Shown: positions 1 to 8,600 of the stretch, in pieces
Position numbering within the stretch: position 1 is the first letter of the stretch
Layout: the number at the start of each line of letters is the position of its first letter
From: Candidatus Zixiibacteriota bacterium
Lineage (GTDB): Bacteria > Zixibacteria > MSB-5A5 > GN15 > FEB-12
Length of the DNA stretch: 64,000 nt
NCBI GenBank assembly: GCA_024278935.1
Contig: JAJRSF010000041.1
Coordinates: forward strand, 1-64,000
Reading direction: 5' to 3'
Notes under the pieces: model-generated
Seen by the model: the letters and a program-made list of their open reading frames with translations, nothing else
Told to the model about the DNA's origin: nothing
Database searches by the model: none
Translations under genes and position numbers: made by a program

Positions 1-1
1 T

Positions 2-1321
2 ATCTTTATTGTAGATGATGAAAGTAGCGTGAGAGATTCGTTGTCGAAGTGGTTTCAAGAATTTGATTATAATGTCGGTACAGCAGCCGATGCCGATGAA
101 GCATTGGAACTTTTTAAACCGGGGAAGTGGGATATAGTTTTTTTAGATATCAGACTGCCCGGAATGGACGGGACAGATTTACACCACAAGCTCAAAGAGA
201 TTGACCCTGATATCACAACGATTATGATAACTGCTTATGCCTCGGTAGATACTGCGGTGAAGACATTAAAAGATGGTGCATACGATTATATTACAAAACC
301 AATTGATCCTGATTATTTGATTCATCTGATTTCAAAAATAATAGAGCAGAAAAAAGTAGTCACCGAAAACAAAAAGCTAAAAAATCGAATCAATGAATTA
401 TGTCGCTTTGATAAATTTATCGGCGAAAGCCGTCAGGTAAAAAAAGTTCTCGAACTTGTTAATACCGTGGCACCAACTGATACATCTGTAATGATCAGAG
501 GTGAAAGTGGAACCGGCAAAGAACTCTTAGCTCAGCTTATACACTCATTAAGTCCAAGATGTTATTTTCCGATGGTTACGATAAACTGTGGAAGTTTAAC
601 GCCGGGGTTAGCCGAGAGTGAATTTTTTGGACATGAGAAAGGTGCATTTACAGGGGCGATGTATCGACGGAAAGGTAAGCTAGAAATCGCGCATCAGGGG
701 ACTGTCTTTCTTGATGAAATCGGGTGTATTGATGCTAAGACTCAGATGGATCTCCTTCGGGTTATCGAGACCAAACAATTTACACGAGTTGGCGGGAACG
801 ATATCGTAGAAGTCGATTTCAGATTGATATGTGCGACCAATTTAGATATGGAAAAAGCGGTTGCCGATGGTACTTTCAGAGAAGATTTGTATTATCGTTT
901 AAATGTTTTTTCAGTCATGGTTCCGCCTCTGCGTGAACGAAGTTCTGATATTCCTCTTATCGCAAATGCTTTACTTAAAAAGATTTCTGAGAATATGAAA
1001 AAGAAAATATCCGGCTTTTCAAAAGAATCAATGGATATGCTTATCAGTCATGAATGGGCAGGGAATGTACGTGAACTTCGAAATTGTATCGAGCGGGCTG
1101 TAGTACTGTCAACTAGCTCAATCATTACGCCGGAATGTTTTACTTTTGAGAACAAACCTTTGGTAAGCAGTACAGATAAGAGTCTCACGGCATTGGAAAA
1201 AGAACATATCCAAAAAACATTAGACTTAACCGGTGGGAACATAACTCACACTGCTGATATTTTAAAAATTGACAGAACTACGTTATATCATAAAATTGAA
1301 AAATACGGACTTAGCAGGTAG
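2..1321 (+). CDS. Sigma54-dependent response regulator (NtrC/AtoC type), 5' end outside the window
   Basis: The frame is open from base 2 (IFIVDDE, the first beta strand and acidic pocket of a receiver domain), so the real start lies upstream. The GTG at 29 is internal. Domains in order: a CheY-like receiver with phospho-acceptor Asp in FLDIRLPGMDG; an AAA+ sigma54-activator domain with Walker A GESGTGKE, the sigma54-contacting loop GAFTGA and Walker B VFLDEIG; and a C-terminal Fis-type helix-turn-helix (ITHTADILKIDRTTLYHKI). Such proteins bind enhancer-like sites and use ATP to open sigma54-RNA polymerase promoters after phosphorylation by a sensor kinase. The cognate kinase is probably upstream of the window. 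The archaemetzincin gene begins two bases after the stop codon, so the two are co-transcribed. Confidence 0.95.
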   Translation: MFIVDDESSVRDSLSKWFQEFDYNVGTAADADEALELFKPGKWDIVFLDIRLPGMDGTDLHHKLKEIDPDITTIMITAYASVDTAVKTLKDGAYDYITKPIDPDYLIHLISKIIEQKKVVTENKKLKNRINELCRFDKFIGESRQVKKVLELVNTVAPTDTSVMIRGESGTGKELLAQLIHSLSPRCYFPMVTINCGSLTPGLAESEFFGHEKGAFTGAMYRRKGKLEIAHQGTVFLDEIGCIDAKTQMDLLRVIETKQFTRVGGNDIVEVDFRLICATNLDMEKAVADGTFREDLYYRLNVFSVMVPPLRERSSDIPLIANALLKKISENMKKKISGFSKESMDMLISHEWAGNVRELRNCIERAVVLSTSSIITPECFTFENKPLVSSTDKSLTALEKEHIQKTLDLTGGNITHTADILKIDRTTLYHKIEKYGLSR

Positions 1322-1323
1322 TT

Positions 1324-1857
1324 TTGCAAATATATATAATCCCTCTTGAATTTGATGATGAGGAAATTTTGGACAGACTTGCTATTTCGTTAAAACAAGT
1401 TTTCAAAATTCCGATTAGTTACCTGCCTCTGGAGATTGACTTACAAGCCGGTTGGAGTTATGAACGTGAACAATTAAATTCTACATGGCTCTTAACCCAA
1501 TTTTTAGAAAAATGCCCTAACGGAAAAAGTAAAATCCTTGGTGTGACAGTCTACGATCTTTTTACACCAATTTTGACATTTTTATTTGGGGAAGCAGAAC
1601 TGGGAGTAAGAACGGCAGTTTTTTCAACATATCGTTTTGAAGATAAGAGATATGGATTGCCTGAGAATAAAGTAATGCTTGAAGAGCGGATTCTAAAAGA
1701 AGCTATTCATGAGCTGGGACATACCTTTGGAATGCGTCATTGCAAAAATTACGATTGTGTTATGCACTCGAGTACATCGATAGAAGAGTTCGATTTTAAA
1801 ACAGCTAAGTTTTGTGCTGACTGCAATGCAGTATTAGATAACAAAATGACAGCTTAA
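1324..1857 (+). CDS. amzA: Archaemetzincin-type zinc metallopeptidase (M54)
   Basis: The 177-residue protein carries HELGHTFGMRHC at about residue 129, followed by a spaced C-x-M and a CADC pair. This is the extended HExxHxxGxxHC(x4)CxM...CxxC signature of archaemetzincins, which bind a catalytic zinc plus a structural zinc. The length is normal for the family. The start is a TTG two bases after the stop of the NtrC-type regulator, implying translational coupling. No signal peptide is visible, so it is predicted cytoplasmic. Substrates of this family are poorly known. It is commoner in archaea and patchy in bacteria. The pairing with a sigma54 regulator is seen directly; any functional link between the two is inference. 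Confidence 0.9.
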   Translation: MQIYIIPLEFDDEEILDRLAISLKQVFKIPISYLPLEIDLQAGWSYEREQLNSTWLLTQFLEKCPNGKSKILGVTVYDLFTPILTFLFGEAELGVRTAVFSTYRFEDKRYGLPENKVMLEERILKEAIHELGHTFGMRHCKNYDCVMHSSTSIEEFDFKTAKFCADCNAVLDNKMTA

Positions 1858-1913
1858 AGATATTGTTGAGCTAAAGACCGTATGCTGTTGTCATTCAGCG
1901 TCAATAATAACTA

Positions 1914-3611
1914 TTAAAACGACTGGCTGTACGTTAATTTCACGAATGATTCATTAAATGATGTTCGCTCGGCTATATCGGTATTGAATTTATTGTATGT
2001 AAATTCGACGCCTAATGACCCAAAACCTGCAAATGCATATTTACTTCGCAAAGAGCCTCTGAAATTATCTGACTCATCTTGCTTTGAAAGTGACAATCGT
2101 AAACTAGTGACCAATTTCTTTTGGGCAGCATAGTGGCGGGTTGAGATTGCGTAAGTCTGTGTCGTTTTACGGTCGTTGTCCCCTTGTTTGTTCATCAATA
2201 ATTTCAGTGATGGAGAGACATTTAAGTTTCTTGAAAATTGAATTTGTAATCCGATTGATCCCGAGTGAGAATCTAACCCGGAACTTGAACGAAGCGGATT
2301 TGAGTCTTTTGACTTCTGATAGGTATAATCAAAAGACAATGAACGGATGCGATTTTTTGAAAATGCAAGACGGTGACCGGAACGCAACACTAACGATGAA
2401 TAGTCAAGCAGGATATTTTCCTCGACAGCATCATTTTTCATAGTAGAAAAATTAACGGTATTACTGATATTCCATTTTTTTGCCATACGAAAATTTAGAT
2501 TCATGCTATACCGATTACGATTTGTTGTATACGACTTCTGTCCGATCAGATTATCACTCTGAAAAGATGTCTGCACACGGAGCATCGTTCTTTTATGTCG
2601 ATACTTAAAACCACCGGAGATAGACTTGGCATCATTTTGCAACGAAGCCAAACCAAGCGAGACATAGCCCGGTCCGATATATGAATACTTACCGTTGAAT
2701 GATATTTTTTTGAAATTCAATTTCAGATCGGTTATATAGGCGTAGTCAAATGATGAGCTGGTATTTAAAGAGAAAATATCTTCAACACCCGATGGGACAT
2801 CATCGGGATTAAGCTCCGACGATGTAAGGTCTCTGGTAAAAGCAGAGCCGCTTGCTTCAGCGTTAAAAACAAAATTCCCATTATATAAGTCAAGTCTCGT
2901 TTGTAATGCTGCGACAAGGTTCTCCTTGGGTGTTACAGAGGGAATTGCAGTTGAATCTGCCAAGCTGTCACTCATTCCTGTTGTGTCGATTGTGATTTCT
3001 TCAATCGTATTGTATATGTCTTCTGCTTTCATAACAGTAAGTTGAATAAGTGATTTGTTTCTTTTCCCATAGCCAATAAGACCGCCATAGATTTCTCTTT
3101 TAAAACTTTGCAGTTTATCAGCTGTTCTGATTTCTTTTTGAGAGATACCGCCAAACGATGCCAGACGAAATTTACCGGGATAAATATCAAAAGCACCACC
3201 TCGAATTTTAATTCCCGAAACTGTAAGGGGAGAGTATGAAAGTGAAAAATCACCCGCATTGATTTTGCCCCAGCTCCATTGCGGGTTTACATTAAACTGA
3301 TTTATATCCTGGCGAGATGAGTTCCCCTCTGATGAAAGTACAAACTTGAAATCTAATTTTAAAGATTCATAAAATGCAATAGTAGGGTTAACAAAGAGTC
3401 GTTCTGTCGAGGAAGGTCGTCTTTTTTCCCGTCCTGAAATAGAATACAGTTCGCTGTATATACCAAAGTCTCCAGAGAGTTTAATCAATTGTCTCTGAGC
3501 TGTTTCTGTATCTTGGACATCTTGTGCTTTGACAGATGAAGCAAAAAAGATCGCAATGATACTTAGTAAAAAAAGAATCCGACTACTTTCAATTATCAGT
3601 AATTTAGACAT
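1914..3611 (-). CDS. Secreted beta-barrel-like outer-membrane protein, function unknown
   Basis: The frame extends further upstream, but ATG at 3611 is the better start: it has AGGAAAAG just upstream and opens a clear signal peptide ending SSVKAQ. The mature 540 or so residues are rich in alternating polar and aromatic strands and end in ...LTYSQSF with a terminal Phe, as outer-membrane beta-barrels often do. It is the last gene of a three-gene operon, 10 bp after the FN3 protein. I do not recognise the family. An export or anchoring partner for the two large upstream surface proteins is possible but is only inferred from gene order. Confidence 0.75.
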   Translation of the reverse strand: MSKLLIIESSRILFLLSIIAIFFASSVKAQDVQDTETAQRQLIKLSGDFGIYSELYSISGREKRRPSSTERLFVNPTIAFYESLKLDFKFVLSSEGNSSRQDINQFNVNPQWSWGKINAGDFSLSYSPLTVSGIKIRGGAFDIYPGKFRLASFGGISQKEIRTADKLQSFKREIYGGLIGYGKRNKSLIQLTVMKAEDIYNTIEEITIDTTGMSDSLADSTAIPSVTPKENLVAALQTRLDLYNGNFVFNAEASGSAFTRDLTSSELNPDDVPSGVEDIFSLNTSSSFDYAYITDLKLNFKKISFNGKYSYIGPGYVSLGLASLQNDAKSISGGFKYRHKRTMLRVQTSFQSDNLIGQKSYTTNRNRYSMNLNFRMAKKWNISNTVNFSTMKNDAVEENILLDYSSLVLRSGHRLAFSKNRIRSLSFDYTYQKSKDSNPLRSSSGLDSHSGSIGLQIQFSRNLNVSPSLKLLMNKQGDNDRKTTQTYAISTRHYAAQKKLVTSLRLSLSKQDESDNFRGSLRSKYAFAGFGSLGVEFTYNKFNTDIAERTSFNESFVKLTYSQSF

Positions 3612-3621
3612 ATAACTTTTC

Positions 3622-5673
3622 CTAGTTTGACAGAATATCAATTGCTTTGGAGTGAAAACTTTCCCGGTTATTATTTGAAACAGTTGTAATAGTATAAAAA
3701 TATTTTTGACCATTGCTAATATCAGCATCTTTGAATTCAGTAGATTCTATAGTAATAAGTTCTTTATTTACCCTTACAAAAGAACCATCACCGGTATGTC
3801 TATAAATATTGTATCCTTGCATACCATCTAATAAAATCTTGCTCCATGTAAGAGTTACAATATTATTTTGTAAACTCGCCCGCAGATTACTTGGTGGCTC
3901 GGGTGCGATAGTCGTCGGTGAGATTTCAACTGAATGCGATGCGACCCCTTCAGTGCCATTAAAGTGTGCTGATTTAATATGGTAACTGTATGTTTGTTTA
4001 TCTAAATTGAGAGAGTCCAAATAAGTTGTCGTAGAAAAAAGTAAAACAGTATCGTTTAATTTTAAAAGTAAAGAACCATCTTCAGAACTTCTATAAATAT
4101 TATACCCATAGACCGTTTTATCAAGAGGCATTTCCCAATGTAAACGAATACCTGATTGATCGGAGTAGCCGTAAAATTCAGATGGTGGTTGGGGAAGAGC
4201 TATATTTGTCTGTATCGGTTTGACTGCGACCGCTTCGTTGTAGTATGAAAAATCACCATTGAGCGTAGATGATCTCATAGCATAGTAATAGACAGAAAAA
4301 GAAGAGAGCGACGAAGTGTCTGTCCAGATAGTATCACCTCTTGGGAGCAATTCAGAAACTTGAGAGAACTCACCTTTGTAGGTGCTCGTTCTAAAAACAT
4401 AGTAGCCTAAGATTTCTGGGTTTTCTATCACATCCCATGTGAGTGTAATCTTATCACTATCTGAAACGGCATGTAAATTCATTGGAGGTAAAGGACGGGA
4501 TGGGTCTAAATAAAATCCGTAAATATTTGCTGATTGTTCCGATTCATTACCAGATTGGTCAACAGCTGTTAAACGGTAAAAATATTCATCACCTGTCTGT
4601 GTTGTTATATCTTCATAACTGTTCGCATTTAAAGGTAACAGATCGGTATGAATTTTTACAAAAGTAGAATCTTTATCAAAGGCTCTATATAAAACATACC
4701 CGGCGATATCATCTTCTGGGGATAAATCCCATCTGATTTTTATGCCAAGTTCTCCTGCATCTGATTTTATGTTTTTTGGAACCGATGGTGCTTGTTTGTC
4801 TTGAGGTGAAACAGACAGGATATTATTTTTATCACTTTCATTGTCCGCATAATCTACTGATACTACAGCATAAAAATATTGCCGACCGTTGTATGCGAGG
4901 GTGTCAACAAAACTCATTTCTGAATTTTCGTCAGTCTCGTCGTTTATCATCTGGACAAGAATCTCACTATTTAAACGCAGATACCTACCGAGAGAATCAT
5001 AGGCACGGTAAACATTGTATGAAAATGCAGCGGAATCGTTTCGGTTTATTTTCCATGAAATTATAGCTTTGTTATCTTTTGCTTCTGCGTTGATATCAAG
5101 TGGTCCTAATAATTCAAAAAGTTGTTGTCCGGCAGTTACAGTAATTTCTTGCGAATATGATGACTCTGCTCCAGATGCGTCTAATTTTGTACAGACATAT
5201 GTATATGTTTTACCAAGCTCTATGTCGTAATCATATTGGAGCAGACCCATTGCCTGACGGAATTTTTTAAACATCGTTGTCCATACCTCTATAGATGCAT
5301 CTTGGTCAACAAGTAGTTGCCAAAACTGTGCGGAGTCAGCAACCCCGATAATAGGGAACATGCCTTCGAGACTTTGCCCGACTTTTGTAACCAATTTCGT
5401 GTACGATGATTCAGCACGAAGTGGAAGCGGTGTTATTTTGACAAGTGAATCAGTTGCGTTTTCTTTTCTATAAATATGATAGCCTGATTTTGTATCACCA
5501 ATTGTAGGAATAACCCAATCGCCGATGATAACAAGCATGATTCCTTTTGGAGCAGAATATGCATAGACTTGAAAAGGCAAGTCAGTATTGATAGAGTCCG
5601 TCTGTGCGAAAGAACTGCAAGGCGTTAGCATCATTAAATAAACTGCTATAACTATATAGAAAAAATATTTCAT
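3622..5673 (-). CDS. Secreted fibronectin type III repeat protein
   Basis: The protein has 683 residues with an N-terminal signal peptide (cleavage near CSSFAQ). At least five FN3-like modules follow, recognisable by repeated P-x-x-P ... I-x-L-x-W ... GY-x-(I/V)-(Y/F)-R patterns starting near residues 190, 290, 390, 490 and 590, with a more diverged one at the N-terminus. No sorting tail or catalytic motif is visible. A ggag-type ribosome-binding site precedes the ATG. It lies between the giant TANFOR-like gene and the beta-barrel-like gene, with short gaps on both sides, so one transcript is likely. The role is probably extracellular scaffolding or adhesion. Confidence 0.85.
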   Translation of the reverse strand: MKYFFYIVIAVYLMMLTPCSSFAQTDSINTDLPFQVYAYSAPKGIMLVIIGDWVIPTIGDTKSGYHIYRKENATDSLVKITPLPLRAESSYTKLVTKVGQSLEGMFPIIGVADSAQFWQLLVDQDASIEVWTTMFKKFRQAMGLLQYDYDIELGKTYTYVCTKLDASGAESSYSQEITVTAGQQLFELLGPLDINAEAKDNKAIISWKINRNDSAAFSYNVYRAYDSLGRYLRLNSEILVQMINDETDENSEMSFVDTLAYNGRQYFYAVVSVDYADNESDKNNILSVSPQDKQAPSVPKNIKSDAGELGIKIRWDLSPEDDIAGYVLYRAFDKDSTFVKIHTDLLPLNANSYEDITTQTGDEYFYRLTAVDQSGNESEQSANIYGFYLDPSRPLPPMNLHAVSDSDKITLTWDVIENPEILGYYVFRTSTYKGEFSQVSELLPRGDTIWTDTSSLSSFSVYYYAMRSSTLNGDFSYYNEAVAVKPIQTNIALPQPPSEFYGYSDQSGIRLHWEMPLDKTVYGYNIYRSSEDGSLLLKLNDTVLLFSTTTYLDSLNLDKQTYSYHIKSAHFNGTEGVASHSVEISPTTIAPEPPSNLRASLQNNIVTLTWSKILLDGMQGYNIYRHTGDGSFVRVNKELITIESTEFKDADISNGQKYFYTITTVSNNNRESFHSKAIDILSN

Positions 5674-5693
5674 TCTTTTGTTTTCTCCACTCC

Positions 5694-8600
5694 TTAGAAA
5701 CTCACACTAAAATCTGTGCCTGTATTACTTGAATACTTCACATTTGCTTTCATACCTACACAAACTTTGCCACCAAATTTAGGCCAGACACATACTCCCC
5801 AAACTCGTTTGGCACAACCTGAACAAATAGAGTTACAACTTGCATTACAACTTCCAGCCGATGCTGCCAGTGTAAATTTGCCGTATCCGTTTGCTTTCCA
5901 TTCCGAACCTGCTTTGCTTAATCCGGCACCGAGGTCAAATTTTCCTGATGCTCTTAATTTACCAAATGGGTCAAACCCGACATAGGCGTGAGCGTTGCCA
6001 CCCATGTTGATTTCTCCACTAAAGTTTCCTGCCCAAGTCGCATCCATTGTGGCGTGTTGATTAAAACCGACGCCCCATCCGATGACACCATAGTCACCAC
6101 CGAAATAAAAGTCTCTGGTGATATCGACCATGATACCTTTGACAATTATTGTTTCACCATCATGATAGTATGGCCAGTTGTTGGCTGCGATGACCGTGCC
6201 ACGGGCGGTGAAAAATTCTAAGAAGTTTACATCGGCGATACCATGCAGATACCAATACTTACCGAAGTGTACGCCGAAATTTATTTGTCCGTTCATTTGT
6301 AAAGCATCATTGTCATAGACATACATGATATATCCATCAAGTTGTCCCTTTGGAATATCATATTTAAACTCGCCATGTCCGGCATGAATAGAACTTGCGA
6401 CTTCAACATCGGCAGAACCAGTCAGTATAACACCGGATGGTTTCAGGTAGACATTTACTTCAACGGATAAATTGATACCTTTGTCAGATTTTTGCGGAGC
6501 GATAGTTCCACCAATCATAAACCGCCAGGTATCATCTTTTAAACCTACGCCTCCGGTCGCTTCAACAATTTCTGCCGGACCAACCGGGATTCGTGTACCA
6601 GAAATTATTTTGACCCACCAGTCTTTTGAACCGGCGTATCTGAATTCGGCACCAACATGAATAACTGGTTTAACTTGTAAAAGACCTTCGCCCTCAAATT
6701 CTGTATCAGTCCATCGTACTCTGATTTCTACTTCGGTAGGTCCCGCAAAGAAACCGAGTCCGATTTCATCAACGGCAATTTTACCATCGTAGTAGAATTG
6801 CAAGTTACTGGCTTCCATCTTGACACCTTTGATAGCACCAAACTGAACGCCACCACTTACAGAGACAAATTTTCCTTTGGTTGTGTCAATGTCAAAAACT
6901 ATTTCTTCAAGTGAAACAGAGACAATATTTTTGAAAGTTTTGGTTTGGTTGAATGCTATAGTGCCTGTAAAAATATCTGTTTCTGTATATTTTAGATTTT
7001 GAAATTCGACAGGTTTATCAAGTCCGGTAAGAATCAGTTTACCTGACATCATCAAGTACTGGACATTTGCGACGGTATCAACATCCCAGTTGTCAGTACC
7101 AAATGCGATTTCTTCGATAGCAAATTTTTGTCCATGAACAGAAATTTCAGAGTTATCACCATCGGCTGTTACCGTTGCCGATAAGAAGTCACCTTTTTTT
7201 GAGACATGAACATTTTTGATACCAAACTCTCTGTCAGAAAGTTTGTTCATTTTCAAAGAACCTTCAATCCAGAAACCTGTTTCATTCCATGTTGTCGAAC
7301 TGTCATAGACGGTAAAGACCCCAAACGGAATTCTTGGAACCGGGTCTGTTTTAATAGTGATTCCTTTAAATTCTAAAAAGCCGTCTTCGACATTTGCGAT
7401 ATGTAAATTTTCAAAACCAAGTTTGAATTTCTCCTTAAATGTGACCGAGCCAAAAAGATGTAGCCCTGTTGAATCTATATTTGTTTTGGTGTAATCAATG
7501 CCGAGCTTAACACCTTTGAAAGTTACCTGCACTTCTGTGTCGGTAGCTGTCAGTCCAAATTTCTGAAGTGAACGATTGACACCATCGGACCAGAATGTCG
7601 GCGTTTTCTTTTTTGGGATTTTCATATTGCCGAGTTTAGTCTCGGGGAAGAAGAGCGATGATGCGTCCATCAGAGTTATGTAACCTGAAATACGACCAAC
7701 AGAAAGTGAATCGATCCAAACAACTTTTAATCCGTTTGCACTTTTCATATTTCCATCAAAGCCGAAGACTTTAACATCGACTTCTTTTATCTCAAGATTA
7801 AAAGAATCTTTGAAAGGTTTAAAATTTTCATCTACTAAGATTTTCTTAAATTGTAATTCGAGAGTGCTGTCTTTAAAACTGAGTCCAAATGAATTTTTAA
7901 TATTTATTATCGAACCAGTAAGGTAGCTGTTTGAACCACTTGCTTTTGTCATAGAGTCTAAAATAATCGCAAATCCAAAGAGTGAATCGACAGGTGATTC
8001 TTCTAATTTAATAGTAACATCTTTTATATGGTCACCGGCAGTTATTGACCAATTTTTTGAAAGCCTTACAACTTTGAACCCCGGTTTTTGCGCAACCAAT
8101 GTGATTGGTTTGCCGGCAGGAAGATTCTTAAGGGTGAAGGTGCCATCTTTGGCGGTGGTTGCCTTGATATTGTCGTTGCCATCTATTTTGACTGTCACAC
8201 CACTTATCTTGGCTCCGCCAACAGATGCGAGAACTTTACCTGACATCCTTGCTCCGGGAACAAGTTCTATCTGCTTGAGTGTGTTCTGACCAACCTTGAC
8301 CGTTACCTTAGAAGAAAAAGGAACGTAATCTTTATCGTATGTGTCTGATTTTGGTGATGATACTTTTAATTCCTGACGACCAACATCAACATCTTTAAAT
8401 GTAACTCTTACTGATGCGTTAGTCGTTTTTGATTTTACACCGATAGAAATTTCCATGTTGGCAAGAACATTGTTGGTAGCAGCATCGAGAACTTTTACAT
8501 TGTAAGTACCTACAAACCGTTCCATAACAATTTCAACTTTATTATCTTTTAGATAATCCTCTTGACCTAATAGATCATGTTCATCCAATGTGTCTGGCGG

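Noticed and set aside
29-31. GTG 29 as start of the first regulator
   Set aside because: The receiver's first strand and acidic pocket lie upstream in the same frame, so the gene begins outside the window.
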